From NCBI RefSeq assembly GCF_002205645.1, contig NZ_NIOF01000023.1, forward strand, positions 1 to 54,761: a stretch of DNA of 54,761 bases. Reading direction: 5' to 3'. Source of the DNA: Roseateles aquatilis. GTDB lineage: Bacteria; Pseudomonadota; Gammaproteobacteria; Burkholderiales; Burkholderiaceae_C. Shown here piece by piece: positions 17,859-27,078 of this stretch. The position numbers and the translations under genes are program-made. Positions within the stretch are counted from its first letter, which is position 1. The number at the start of each line of letters is the position of its first letter. A model generated the notes under the pieces. That model had not been told where the DNA came from, did not search any database, and was given only the letters and a program-made list of their open reading frames with translations.

Positions 17859-19885
17859 TGTTTCGACGCCAGGGCTGGGACCTCACCGCGCTGCTCAACG
17901 CCGCGCATCCGCAGGCGCCGCTGGCCGAGCGCAACCTCTGGCTGGTGCGGCTGATCGAGTGGCTGCGGCACGCGCCGCTCAAGGACGACCGCGCGCCGGC
18001 GGCCACCGCCGCGGCGCCCGATTCGACCGCCGCGCCGGCCACCTTGCCGGCCCCGCTGCCGGTGCGGCGCCTCAAGTACCTACTCCGCATGCTGGAGCGT
18101 CACCCCGACCATGCCAAGGCCTTCGCCGCGGTGATCGCGAGCGTGTGGGCCGACGTCGACGCGATCAGCCTGTTCGCCGAAGTCGGCTTCGCGCCGCGCA
18201 TGGCGCTGTGGGGCGAGTTCCTCGGCCGGCTGCGCCGCCGGCTGCTGCCGCAGACGGCCGACACGCGGGACCTGGCGGAGCTCTTCGAGCTGCTGTTCCC
18301 GCACGAGGACGACGAGGCCTGGATCAACGCCGTCGACGACGAGCTGCTGGAGCGCCTGAGCCTGCTCTTCGCCGGCGCGCCCGAGGGCGACTGGCGCGAG
18401 GAGATGCGCGCCGCGATCACGGTGCTGGTCAGCTCGGTGCGGGCCGCCGGACTGTCGGGCGCGCTGCGCGCCCGCATGGATCCGAAGCGGCTGGCGAGCC
18501 GCCCGTTCCGCAACCTGGCCACCGCGTGGGAGCGCGTCGAGCATGCGCTGGTCGAGCACGACCGCGCCGCCCTGCCCGCCGCGCTGCAGTACCTGCGCGG
18601 CCTGCTGGACGAGTGCCGGGCGGCGGTGCGCTCGGTGCCCGAGCATCTGGAGGAGCACGGCGTCTCGGTGGACCTGATGTTCGGCGTCGAGCAGATGCAG
18701 GCGCGGCTGCGACGCGTCGAGGACCTGCTGGCGGTGCTGCTCGCGGACCATCCGCGGCGCGAGCTGCTGCGGCTGGTGGCGAGCCTGGTGTCGGTGGTGC
18801 ACGACCGACGCAGCATCCGCACGCTGTTCGCGCGGCATTACTCGCTGCTGGCGCGCAAGGTCGCCGAACGCAGCGCCGAAACCGGCGAGCACTACATCAC
18901 CCGCAACCGCGACGAGTACGGCGACATGCTGCGCCGCGCCGGCGGCGGCGGCCTGGTGATCGCGGGCACCACCTTCATGAAGTTCGCCATCATGGCGCTG
19001 GGGCTGTCCGCGTTCTGGGGCGGCTTCTGGGCAGGCGTGAACTACGCCGGCAGCTTCGTGCTGATCCTGCTGATGCACTGGACCGTCGCGACCAAGCAAC
19101 CCGCGATGACCGCGCCAGCGCTGGCCGAGAAGCTGCGCCACATCGACCGCTCCGACGGCCTGGAAGCCTTCGTCGACGAGGTCGCCCACCTGTTCCGGTC
19201 GCAGACCGCCGGCATCATCGGCAACCTGGCGCTGGCCGCGCCGATGGTGCTGGTCGTGCAACTGGCCGCGTGGCTGAGCCTGGGCAAGCCGCTGGTGGGC
19301 GCGAAGGAGGCCGAGCATGTGCTGCACGGGCTGACGGTGCTGGGGCCGTCGCTGTTCTTCGCGGCGTTCACGGGGGTGTTGCTGTTCGCGTCCAGCCTGA
19401 TCGCGGGATGGGTCGAGAACTGGTTCGTCTTCCACCGGCTGGACAGCGCGATCGCCTGGAACCCGCGCATCGTCGCGCGGCTCGGCGCGAACCGGGCCCG
19501 GCGCTGGTCGCGCTGGTGGCGGGACAACATCTCGGGCCTGACGGCCAACATCAGCCTGGGCCTGATGCTCGGCCTGGTGCCGGCGCTGCTGGGTTTCTTC
19601 GGCCTGCCAATCGAGGTCAGGCACGTCACGCTGTCCACCGGCCAGTTGGCCGCGGCGGCCGGGGCATTGGGCCTGGACGTGCTGAAGCACTGGCCGTTCT
19701 GGCTGTGCGTGATCGGCATCCTGGGCACCGGCGTGCTGAACGTCGGCGTCAGCTTCTACCTGGCGTTCAAGGTCGCGCTGCGTTCGCGCGGCATCAAGCT
19801 GGCCGATCAGAAGCGCGTCCGCGCCGCGATCTGGACGCGTCTGCGCCGTCAGCCGATGAGCTTCCTGGTGCCGCCCAAGTCGTGA
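17858..19885 (+). CDS. SpecificRecomb family (Gcr-like) integral membrane protein
   Basis: A 675-residue protein of the family named 'site-specific recombinase' after gonococcal Gcr. The first ~360 residues are helical and soluble, with Arg/Glu-rich stretches; the second part has about six hydrophobic segments (for example LVIAGTTFMKFAIMALGL, NYAGSFVLILLMHW, LFFAAFTGVLLFASSLIAGW). Nothing like a tyrosine or serine recombinase active site is visible, so the historic name is probably misleading and a membrane role is more likely. The start at 17858 overlaps the apaG stop by one base. The true function is unknown. Confidence 0.85.
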   Translation: MFRRQGWDLTALLNAAHPQAPLAERNLWLVRLIEWLRHAPLKDDRAPAATAAAPDSTAAPATLPAPLPVRRLKYLLRMLERHPDHAKAFAAVIASVWADVDAISLFAEVGFAPRMALWGEFLGRLRRRLLPQTADTRDLAELFELLFPHEDDEAWINAVDDELLERLSLLFAGAPEGDWREEMRAAITVLVSSVRAAGLSGALRARMDPKRLASRPFRNLATAWERVEHALVEHDRAALPAALQYLRGLLDECRAAVRSVPEHLEEHGVSVDLMFGVEQMQARLRRVEDLLAVLLADHPRRELLRLVASLVSVVHDRRSIRTLFARHYSLLARKVAERSAETGEHYITRNRDEYGDMLRRAGGGGLVIAGTTFMKFAIMALGLSAFWGGFWAGVNYAGSFVLILLMHWTVATKQPAMTAPALAEKLRHIDRSDGLEAFVDEVAHLFRSQTAGIIGNLALAAPMVLVVQLAAWLSLGKPLVGAKEAEHVLHGLTVLGPSLFFAAFTGVLLFASSLIAGWVENWFVFHRLDSAIAWNPRIVARLGANRARRWSRWWRDNISGLTANISLGLMLGLVPALLGFFGLPIEVRHVTLSTGQLAAAAGALGLDVLKHWPFWLCVIGILGTGVLNVGVSFYLAFKVALRSRGIKLADQKRVRAAIWTRLRRQPMSFLVPPKS

Positions 19886-19927
19886 GACCCCGGACGGTCG
19901 ACGGCGCGGGCCGCGCCGGCCAGGGCC

Positions 19928-20047
19928 TCAGGCGGCGTCGCGGTCGTCCGGCCGCTCGCCGCCCTTGCGGCCCGAGAACATCGTCCACCAGACGATGAAG
20001 ATCAGCAGCCCGAGCGCTCCGAGCGCCTCCAGCAAAATCACGCCCAT
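19928..20047 (-). CDS. 39-residue single-pass membrane protein
   Basis: A short protein beginning MGVILLEALGALGLLIFIVW, a single transmembrane helix, followed by WTMFSGRKGGERPDD, a charged cytoplasmic tail. The phrase 'WWTMFSGRK' recurs in small proteins of this order as I recall, which together with the clean helix/charged-tail layout supports a real gene. The start at 20047 lies on the same CATG as the divergent mltA start. Function is unknown. Confidence 0.65.
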   Translation of the reverse strand: MGVILLEALGALGLLIFIVWWTMFSGRKGGERPDDRDAA

Positions 20048-21368
20048 GATGTGTCGTGGTCCGATCCGTAGCAGAACTCGCCGCTGGAGCGCGGCGCTGG
20101 CGATTCTAGGCGCGCTGTCCGCCTGCGGGGGCCCGCCGATGGTGAGGGAACCGACGGGTTCGCAAGCGGTGGTGACAGGCGCGGCCGGCGGCGGGAGGTC
20201 GCCGTCGCCCACCGGTTCGTCGACATCGCCTGGCGCCACGTCGCCGCGCCCGGGCGTCGACCCCGAGAAGCTGCTCAACGGCGAGGACGACACCACCGGC
20301 CGCCGCGTGCTGACGCGCGAGCGCGCCCGCTGGATCGCCGCCGAGTGGAACGAGCTGCCGGGCTGGGGCCAGGATCGCGCGCTGGAGTGGTGGCCCGCGC
20401 TGCTGCGCGGCTGCGAGAGGCCGATGCCCGGCTGGACGGCGGTCTGCGCGCAGGCCCGCCAGTTGCAGCCCGGCGGCGACTGGGACGCGATGGTGTGGCT
20501 GATGAAGACGCTGCAGCCCTACCGCGTCGAGACCCCGGACGGCCAGCGCGAGGGCATCATCACCGGCTACTACGAGCCCCAGCTGGAGGCGCGCCGGCAG
20601 TCGCAGGGCGACTTCCGCGTCCCCTTGCTCTCGCCCCCGCTGGATCTGGCGCAGCGCAAGCCCTACGACACCCGGCAGCAGATCGACCGGCAGCTCGAAG
20701 GCAACGCCCCGCTGGCCCGGCTGAGCCTGGCCTGGGTGCAGGACCCGCTGGACGCGCTGGTGATGCAGATCCAGGGCAGCGGTCGGCTGCGGATCACGGA
20801 GCGCGACGGCGCGAGCCGCTGGGTGCGCCTGTCCTTCGCCGGGCACAACGAACAGCCCTACCGGTCGATGGGCCAGTGGCTGATCGCGCAAGGCGAGCTG
20901 CGACCGACCGAGGCCTCCTGGCCCGGCATCAAGGACTGGGCGCGCCGCAACCCGCAGCGGCTCAGGGAAGCGATGTGGGCCAACCCGCGCTACGTCTTCT
21001 TCCGCGAGGAGCCCCTGCCGGACCTGGCCGTCGGACCGCGCGGCGGCCAGGGCGTGCCGCTGACGCCGGGACGCTCGATCGCCGTCGACAAGGCCAGCAT
21101 CCCCTTCGGCACGCCGGTCTGGCTGGACACGACCGAGCCGCTGTCCACGACACCGCTGCGGCGGCTGGTGATGGCGCAGGACACCGGCGCCGCGATCGTC
21201 GGCGGGGTACGCGCGGACTACTTCTGGGGCTGGGGCGACCAGGCCGAGGCGCAGGCCGGCCGCATGAAGCAGCCGCTGCGGCTGTGGGTGCTGTGGCCGC
21301 GCGACGGCGGCGGCCCGTTGGCCGTCCGGCCGGCGGAGCCCGGCACCGGCGCGCCGGTCACTCGGTGA
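20046..21368 (+). CDS. mltA: Membrane-bound lytic murein transglycosylase A
   Basis: A 440-residue outer-membrane lipoprotein that cleaves peptidoglycan glycan strands to 1,6-anhydromuropeptides. The signal peptide ends in a lipobox LSAC (cysteine near residue 29), followed by a Gly/Ser/Pro linker. The MltA core shows GIITGYYEPQLEARRQ, VMQIQGSGRL, YRSMGQWLI, NPRYVFFRE, and the 3D domain phrase RLVMAQDTGAAIVGGVRADYFWG with its conserved aspartates. The start is ATG 20046 or the in-frame ATG at 20049; either gives the lipoprotein. It overlaps the DUF427 stop at its 3' end by 11 bp. Confidence 0.95.
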   Translation: MMCRGPIRSRTRRWSAALAILGALSACGGPPMVREPTGSQAVVTGAAGGGRSPSPTGSSTSPGATSPRPGVDPEKLLNGEDDTTGRRVLTRERARWIAAEWNELPGWGQDRALEWWPALLRGCERPMPGWTAVCAQARQLQPGGDWDAMVWLMKTLQPYRVETPDGQREGIITGYYEPQLEARRQSQGDFRVPLLSPPLDLAQRKPYDTRQQIDRQLEGNAPLARLSLAWVQDPLDALVMQIQGSGRLRITERDGASRWVRLSFAGHNEQPYRSMGQWLIAQGELRPTEASWPGIKDWARRNPQRLREAMWANPRYVFFREEPLPDLAVGPRGGQGVPLTPGRSIAVDKASIPFGTPVWLDTTEPLSTTPLRRLVMAQDTGAAIVGGVRADYFWGWGDQAEAQAGRMKQPLRLWVLWPRDGGGPLAVRPAEPGTGAPVTR

Positions 21369-21639
21369 CCTGCACGCCCTTCCAGAACGCGACGCGATCC
21401 TTGATCTCGGCCGCGGCCTCGCTGGGCTCGGGGTAGTACCAGACGGCGTCGGGGTTCATGTCGCCGTGGACCATCAGGCTAAAGTAGTGCGCCTGCCCCT
21501 TCCAGGGGCAACTGGTGCGGTGGTTGCTGAAGGTCGTGAACTCGCGCTTCAGCGAGTCGACCGGGAAGTAGTGATTGCCCTCCACCACCACGGTGTCGTC
21601 GCTCTCGGCGATGACTTCGCCGTTCCAGATTGCCTTCAT
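21358..21639 (-). CDS. DUF427 domain protein
   Basis: A 93-residue protein of the DUF427 family. The family signatures are intact: AIWNGEVIAESDDTVVVEGNHYFP, FSNHRTSCPWKGQAHYFSL, DAVWYYPEPSEAA and the end DRVAFWKGVQV. AGGAGAAAG precedes the start at 21639. The reaction is unknown; the conserved Cys-Pro-Trp-Lys-Gly loop suggests a small-molecule pocket. It converges on mltA with an 11-bp overlap. Confidence 0.93.
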   Translation of the reverse strand: MKAIWNGEVIAESDDTVVVEGNHYFPVDSLKREFTTFSNHRTSCPWKGQAHYFSLMVHGDMNPDAVWYYPEPSEAAAEIKDRVAFWKGVQVTE

Positions 21640-21702
21640 TCGTCTTTCTCCTGCTGGACGTCGGCCCCTGCCCGGGACCGCGCGTCGGTTGATCGGACCG
21701 CT

Positions 21703-21972
21703 TTGCTCAAACGCTATTACGCCCACCGCGACAAGGACATCTTCATCACCTCGGGCTCCGCGCGCGACCTCGCGCCCGGCAGCTTCGGCGTCTGCGCCAT
21801 CGGCGGCGGCGCGGAGGGCTGGTCGGTGGTCCACATCGGCCCTGACGGGGACGTGGCCGACCTGGGCGGCGAATACTACTTTGCCACCGCGGAGGAAGCC
21901 CTGGCGTTCCTGCGTGAACTGATCGATCTCATGATCGACGGCGGGGAGCCGCGGGGGCTGGATGGCGCCTGA
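21703..21972 (+). CDS. Hypothetical protein, about 89 residues, probable TTG start
   Basis: The open frame becomes protein-like from LLKRYYAHRDKDIFITSG onward (…GGGAEGWSVVHIGPDGDVAD, YYFATAEEALAFLRELIDLM). No ATG lies at that point; TTG at 21703 is the likeliest start, without a strong ribosome binding site. It is divergent from DUF427 with 63 bp between. The family was not recognised. Residue pattern (beta-strand pairs then an amphipathic helix) suggests a small alpha/beta domain. Confidence 0.6.
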   Translation: MLKRYYAHRDKDIFITSGSARDLAPGSFGVCAIGGGAEGWSVVHIGPDGDVADLGGEYYFATAEEALAFLRELIDLMIDGGEPRGLDGA

Positions 21973-22085
21973 CCCCGTCCCACGCACGTCGTGAGGCGAT
22001 CAGCCCGCGCGATCGCCTCAGGAACCGAGTCGATGCGCCCACCGGGTGGGCTGGGGGCCGCTGGCTGGCCGCCCATCGTTGTCGC

Positions 22086-23711
22086 TCACAGCGGCTTCAG
22101 ATCCTCCCCCACCACCCGCACCAACAGCCCGCGCCCATCGGAGAGGACGCGGAACTCCCCGTACTTCGCCGCCTGCCACCGCCGGGCATCGCCCTCCTTG
22201 AAGAACCAGCCGTCCGACACGAAGGTCCAGCCGCCGTCCTTTGCCGTGAGGACCAGCAGCTGCGTGCCGGGCGGTTGCGCCTCGCCGGGCGCGAGCAGCC
22301 GGGGCGCCTGCGCGATGCGGCGCGCATCCAGCGTCACGACGACGCGCGGGCGCTCGCCCCAGAGCAGCGGCGCCGCATCGTCGCGCCAGCGCGGGCCGAC
22401 ACCCGGCAGCGCGTAGTTCAGCCGCATGTAGTCGCCCTGCATCAGCGAGCGCGGATCGACCGGCGCCAACGCCACGAACACCGGCTTGCCGTTCGCGACG
22501 AGGTACTGCTTCTGGATGATGAGCACGTTCACGAGGAGCAGGCTCAGCACGGCGCCCGCCAGCAGGACCGCGCCGGCCCCGCGCACCGTGACGGGGTGCC
22601 TCGTCGCATGGCCGGCGTCCGCGGGCTTCCACGCCAGCCAATGCGCCCACGCGGCCAGCACCGCGCCGGCCGCCACCAGCGCCAACGCCTTGTCCGCCAG
22701 CGGGCGTTCCCATTGGTAATAAAAGGCCCCGAGCACCCACAGCGCCGCCGCTGCCGCCACCACCGCGAGGCGCCAGCGCCGGGTCGACAGCATCAGCGCC
22801 AGCAGCAGCAGGCAGCCGCCCAGCGCCGGCATCAGCGCCGCCAGGCCCGTCAGCACGAGGCCGGGCAGCACCAGCCGGCTCGGCGCGGCGGGGCGCCAGA
22901 CCCGCGCCAGCCATCCGCCGGCCCCGACGGCCAGCAGCGCCGACCACCCCCCTGCCGTCACCTGCGGCGGCACGACGACACCGGGCATGGCGCCGGACTC
23001 GAAGATCGAGGCTCGCAACGCACCGGGCGCCATGAAGGCCCATCCCGCCGAGGCCATGAACAGGCCCAACACGACCAGCCACCAGCCCGCCAGCACCGGC
23101 TCGACCGCCGCGGCGACCGATGCCCCGCGTGCCTCGCGTCCGACCGTTCGCTGAAGCACGAGCGCCGCCACACCGATGATCAGCAGCAGCGTGGCCAGCG
23201 TCAGCGCCACCCCGTCGCCCCGATACCAGAGGCTTCGCCCGTCCTGCCGCAGCCCCTCGTCCGCGACCAGCGCCACCAAGCACCCCGCCGCCACGCCGAG
23301 CAGCAGCCGCAGCCAGCTCTGCGTCAGCAGCGCGATCAACAGCACCGCGATCACGAGCCCCGCGACCTCCGCCTGCGGTGCCGTCAGATCACGCGTCAGC
23401 CCGAAGGCGACGCTGGTCAGGCCGGTCAGCAGCAGCGGCACCGCCACCTGCTCCAGGAACAGCGGAATCCCGCGCGAGCGCAGCAGCACGACCGCCAGCG
23501 CGACCAGCGCGCCGCCCTGGATATAGGCCATCGCGCCCTTTTCCCAGGCGCTGCCGAACAGCATGAAGAACATCACCAGGAACGGCGGTACCGCCAGCCA
23601 GGCGCCCAGCCCCGTCAGCAGCACCACCGGCCAGGGGCGCGGCGGCTCGGACGCTTGCGCGGGCGCCAGGCCCTCGGCGCGCGCGCGGTCGATCCAGTCG
23701 CGCGGGTTCAT
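22086..23711 (-). CDS. Membrane protein with DUF4401-like and GDYXXLXY domains
   Basis: A 541-residue protein with about ten to twelve hydrophobic segments in its first 400 residues, then a soluble C-terminal domain with the defining motif SLMQGDYMRLNYALP. That motif marks the GDYXXLXY family, often encoded beside DUF2157 genes as here. The start ATG overlaps the DUF2157 stop in an ATGA (23708-23711), so the pair is coupled. The role is unknown; an envelope-associated membrane complex is a reasonable guess. Confidence 0.85.
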   Translation of the reverse strand: MNPRDWIDRARAEGLAPAQASEPPRPWPVVLLTGLGAWLAVPPFLVMFFMLFGSAWEKGAMAYIQGGALVALAVVLLRSRGIPLFLEQVAVPLLLTGLTSVAFGLTRDLTAPQAEVAGLVIAVLLIALLTQSWLRLLLGVAAGCLVALVADEGLRQDGRSLWYRGDGVALTLATLLLIIGVAALVLQRTVGREARGASVAAAVEPVLAGWWLVVLGLFMASAGWAFMAPGALRASIFESGAMPGVVVPPQVTAGGWSALLAVGAGGWLARVWRPAAPSRLVLPGLVLTGLAALMPALGGCLLLLALMLSTRRWRLAVVAAAAALWVLGAFYYQWERPLADKALALVAAGAVLAAWAHWLAWKPADAGHATRHPVTVRGAGAVLLAGAVLSLLLVNVLIIQKQYLVANGKPVFVALAPVDPRSLMQGDYMRLNYALPGVGPRWRDDAAPLLWGERPRVVVTLDARRIAQAPRLLAPGEAQPPGTQLLVLTAKDGGWTFVSDGWFFKEGDARRWQAAKYGEFRVLSDGRGLLVRVVGEDLKPL

Positions 23712-24661
23712 GCGTGGACTCCCGAAGCGCAGACGCGCCGCATGATCAGGCTGACGCTCGCCGCGAGCAGCCCGCAGGCCGCCAGGCCCAGCAGCAGCAG
23801 GCCGCCGATGTCGACCTTCCACTGCTCGATGACCACGCGCGCCAGACCCGCCACCAGCAGCGTGTCGACGGCCAGCGCGAGCGCGCTCAGCGCGTAGACC
23901 TCGGCGCGCCGCCACGCGAGCACCAGGCCGACCGCCATCACGCCCAGCCCGAGCGGGTACTGCGGCGCCACGTCGCGCGAGAACAGCCCGCCCAGCGCCG
24001 TCCCCGAGATTGCGATCACCGCCAGCAGCACCGCCACCCGCCACGACCAGGGCTGCGCGTCGCCGCCCGGCCGCAGCGCCATGCCCACGCACAGCAGGCC
24101 GAACGCGACGAAGCCGATCGCGTGCACCGGCACCGTCGTCGCCGTGAAGTGCCAGGCATGGCCGCCGAAGGTGTGCATCCACAGGCTGATGCCCGTCGCC
24201 GCCACGACCGTCCAGGGCGCCCACGCCAGGTCGGACCGGGCCGCCCAGACGAGCGGCAGGGCCAGCGCCGCCCACAGCGCGAAGAGCTGCCACGGGTCCG
24301 CGCCGGTCTGGTAGGTCTGTCCGAAGTAGGCCAGCAAGCCGCCCAGCGTCAACAGCGCGAGCAGGGACAGCGGCGCGCGCCAGGCGGGCCTGGCCGCGGC
24401 GCCGATGGCGCTGACGGCCAGCAGGGCCTCCAGCAACCCGAAGCGCAGCCCGCGCCCGAGCTCGTCCCAGTTCGCCGCGACCCACAGGATCACGCCGAAA
24501 CCGATCAACCCTGCCGCCAACGCGCCCGTGCCGCGCCGCAGCGCGGGCCAGACCTCGGCCGGCGGATCATCGACGCCGCTCAACGCACGCAAGCGTCGTG
24601 CGCGGGTCGCATCCAGGCCCTGCCGGGCCGTCCATTGGTACAACTGCTCGTGCAGACTCAC
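23708..24661 (-). CDS. DUF2157 membrane protein
   Basis: A 317-residue protein. A short soluble N-terminus (LHEQLYQWTARQGLDATRAR) is typical of DUF2157, followed by about eight to ten transmembrane helices (GTGALAAGLIGFGVILWVAANWDELGR starts the first). The start is GTG at 24661, supported by GGGAGGAAC four bases upstream; a frame extension to 24751 is rejected. It is first in a two-gene unit with the GDYXXLXY protein and divergent from the dienelactone hydrolase. Function unknown. Confidence 0.85.
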   Translation of the reverse strand: MSLHEQLYQWTARQGLDATRARRLRALSGVDDPPAEVWPALRRGTGALAAGLIGFGVILWVAANWDELGRGLRFGLLEALLAVSAIGAAARPAWRAPLSLLALLTLGGLLAYFGQTYQTGADPWQLFALWAALALPLVWAARSDLAWAPWTVVAATGISLWMHTFGGHAWHFTATTVPVHAIGFVAFGLLCVGMALRPGGDAQPWSWRVAVLLAVIAISGTALGGLFSRDVAPQYPLGLGVMAVGLVLAWRRAEVYALSALALAVDTLLVAGLARVVIEQWKVDIGGLLLLGLAACGLLAASVSLIMRRVCASGVHA

Positions 24662-24749
24662 AGGTTCCTCCCGCAGGATGCGACCGCTACCGGCGGTCGT
24701 CGTCGTGGTGGGCGCCGATGATACGGACCAGCAAGCGAAGGAGTTCCCC

Positions 24750-25421
24750 ATGGGACAGATGATCGAATTCGACCGCCCCGACGGCGGACGCAGCGGCGGC
24801 TACCTGGCCGGTGGCGGACAGGGCGCGCCGGGCATGGTCCTCATCCAGGAATGGTGGGGCTTGAAGCCGCACATCAAGGACATCGCCGAGCGCCTGGCCA
24901 CCGCCGGCATCACGACGCTGGCGCCGGACCTGTATCGCGGCCGCATCGCCGCCGATGCCGACGAGGCCAGCCACATGATGAACGGCCTGGACTTCGCCGA
25001 CGCGACGACGCAGGACCTGCAAGGCGCGCTGAGCTACCTGCGCGACGAGCTCGGCTGCGGCAAGGTCGGCGTGATGGGCTATTGCATGGGCGGCGCGCTG
25101 ACGATCGCCGCGGGCGTCCACGTGCCCGACCTGCAGGCCGCGGTCTGCTACTACGGCATCCCGCCGACCGAGTTCGCCGACCCGGCCCGCATCGGGCCGC
25201 CCTTGCTCGGCCACTTCGCCCGGCGCGACGACTGGTGCACGCCGGAGAAGGTCGACGCGCTGGAGCAGCGGATGAAATCCGCCGGCCTGCATCCCGTCAT
25301 CCACCGCTACGAGGCGGACCACGCGTTCTCCAATTCGACCCGCCCCGAGGTCTACGACGCGGCCGCCGCCGAGCTGGCCTGGCAACGCACGATGGACTTC
25401 CTCAAGCAGCACCTGGGCTGA
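24750..25421 (+). CDS. Dienelactone hydrolase family protein
   Basis: A 223-residue alpha/beta hydrolase. The nucleophile elbow is GYCMGG with cysteine in place of serine, as is normal for this family; the acid in RRDDW and the histidine in YEADHAFSN complete a Cys-Asp-His triad. The oxyanion region IQEWWGL is also conserved. AAGGAG lies 7 bases before ATG 24750. Classical members open dienelactone in chlorocatechol breakdown; no such pathway genes are nearby, so the natural substrate is unknown. Confidence 0.94.
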   Translation: MGQMIEFDRPDGGRSGGYLAGGGQGAPGMVLIQEWWGLKPHIKDIAERLATAGITTLAPDLYRGRIAADADEASHMMNGLDFADATTQDLQGALSYLRDELGCGKVGVMGYCMGGALTIAAGVHVPDLQAAVCYYGIPPTEFADPARIGPPLLGHFARRDDWCTPEKVDALEQRMKSAGLHPVIHRYEADHAFSNSTRPEVYDAAAAELAWQRTMDFLKQHLG

Positions 25422-25508
25422 CCGCCCGGCCCGCTTCCGCGCGCGCCGGGCCGACCGGGCGCGGCGCGCGGTTCCGCCCCGATCCGGGGGCTTCCCAGCC
25501 GACCGCCA

Positions 25509-26987
25509 ATGACCACGATCCGCCTGCCCTTGACCGCCGCCGCCCTGGCGGTGCTGCTGACGACCGCCGCCTTCGCCCAGTCGACGTCGCCCTCGATCGC
25601 GGCCACCCCGGCCCCGCCGGAGCGCGCCACGCCCGCGCTCGACCCGCGCATCGCGCCGATGCTGGCGGACATCTCCGCGCAGCGCGTCGAGCAGACGATC
25701 CGCAAGCTGGCCGCCTTCGGGACGCGCCACACGGCGTCGGAAACCCGCAGCGACACGCGCGGCATCGGCGCCGCGCGTCGCTGGATCGAGCAGCAGTTGA
25801 AGGACTGCGGCGCGAAGACCGGCGGCCGGCTGCAGGTCACGATGGACGCGTTCATCGAGCCGCCCGGCCCGCGCCTGCCGCAGCCCACGGAGCTGGTGAA
25901 CGTCGTGGCGACGCTGCCGGGCGCCTCGGCTGGCACGCCGCGCGAGCGCGTGCTGGTGGTGAGCGGTCATTACGACTCCCGCAACAGCGACGTGATGGAC
26001 GCCAAGGGCGAGGCGCCCGGCGCCAACGACGACGCCTCCGGCACCGCCGCGGTGATGGAGATGGCCTGCGCGATGGCCCGCCAGCGCTTCGACGCCACGC
26101 TGGTCTTCATGGCCGTGCCGGGCGAGGAGCAAGGCCTGCTCGGCGCGCGCCATTGGGCCCGCCGCGCCCGCGCGCAGGGCCTGAACGTCGAGGCCATGAT
26201 CACCAACGACATCGTCGGCAGCTCGCGCGGCGACAAGGGCGAGCACGATCCGAAGCGGCTGCGGCTGTTCGCCGACGGCTTCGACCCGCTGCTGCGCTTG
26301 CTGGTCAACGCCAACAGCAATAGCCCGGCCAACGAGGACGAGGTCAAGACCAACGCCGCGATCCGCGCGCAGTTGCAGCCGCTGGCGGTGGCCGGCGGCG
26401 GCGACGACCTGCCGACGCAGCAGTTCGGCCGCCACCTGAAGGCCGAGGGCGAGCGATACCTGCCCGGCTTCAAGGTCGACCTGATCCATCGCCGCGACCG
26501 CTACCTGCGCGGTGGCGACCACCTGCCCTTCCTGGAGCGCGGCTACACGGCGGTGCGTTTCTCCGAGCCCTTCGAGGACTTCCGTCACCAGCATCAGAAC
26601 CTGCGCACCGAGAACGGCGTCGTCTACGGCGACCTGCCGGAGTTCGTCGACTTCGCCTACGTGGCGGACGTGGCGCGCATCAACCTCGCCGGCCTGGCCA
26701 CGCTGGCCTGGGCGCCGGCACCGGTGAAGGGCGCGCGCATCGACGCGCGCGAGCTGACCAACGACACGACGCTGCAATGGGCCGCGAGTGCCGACCCCGA
26801 ACTGGCGGGCTACCGCATCGTCTGGCGCCGCAGCGAGTCCCAGCAATGGGAGGGCGCGAAGGACGTCGGCAACGTCACGACGGTCACGCTGCCGCTGTCC
26901 AAGGACAACCTGATCTTCGGCGTGCAGGCGGTGTCGGTGTCGGGGCACGCGAGCCTGGCGAGTTATCCGTTGCCGCTGGCGCGGTGA
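25509..26987 (+). CDS. Secreted M28-family zinc metallopeptidase
   Basis: A 492-residue exported aminopeptidase-like enzyme. A clear signal peptide ends near AAFAQS (about residue 24). The M28 di-zinc site is complete: His in VVSGHYDSR, Asp in GANDDASGTAAVMEMA, Glu pair in PGEEQGLLGA, Asp in ITNDIVG, and His in RGGDHLPFLERG. A C-terminal ~90 residues (WAASADPELAGYRIVWRR) looks like a fibronectin type III domain. Probable role is extracellular or periplasmic peptide degradation. It stands alone as a transcription unit. Confidence 0.93.
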   Translation: MTTIRLPLTAAALAVLLTTAAFAQSTSPSIAATPAPPERATPALDPRIAPMLADISAQRVEQTIRKLAAFGTRHTASETRSDTRGIGAARRWIEQQLKDCGAKTGGRLQVTMDAFIEPPGPRLPQPTELVNVVATLPGASAGTPRERVLVVSGHYDSRNSDVMDAKGEAPGANDDASGTAAVMEMACAMARQRFDATLVFMAVPGEEQGLLGARHWARRARAQGLNVEAMITNDIVGSSRGDKGEHDPKRLRLFADGFDPLLRLLVNANSNSPANEDEVKTNAAIRAQLQPLAVAGGGDDLPTQQFGRHLKAEGERYLPGFKVDLIHRRDRYLRGGDHLPFLERGYTAVRFSEPFEDFRHQHQNLRTENGVVYGDLPEFVDFAYVADVARINLAGLATLAWAPAPVKGARIDARELTNDTTLQWAASADPELAGYRIVWRRSESQQWEGAKDVGNVTTVTLPLSKDNLIFGVQAVSVSGHASLASYPLPLAR

Positions 26988-27078
26988 TATGACGCAGGAT
27001 GGGACGCCTCAGCCTTCGGGTAAGGCGTGCCCGGCGTCGCGCGCGGTTGAGGCCCAGATGGCACCCCGCGCGCTCATT

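Noticed and set aside
17858..19885. Reading this gene as a DNA recombinase with mobile-element meaning
   Set aside because: No tyrosine or serine recombinase motif and several membrane helices; the family name is historical.
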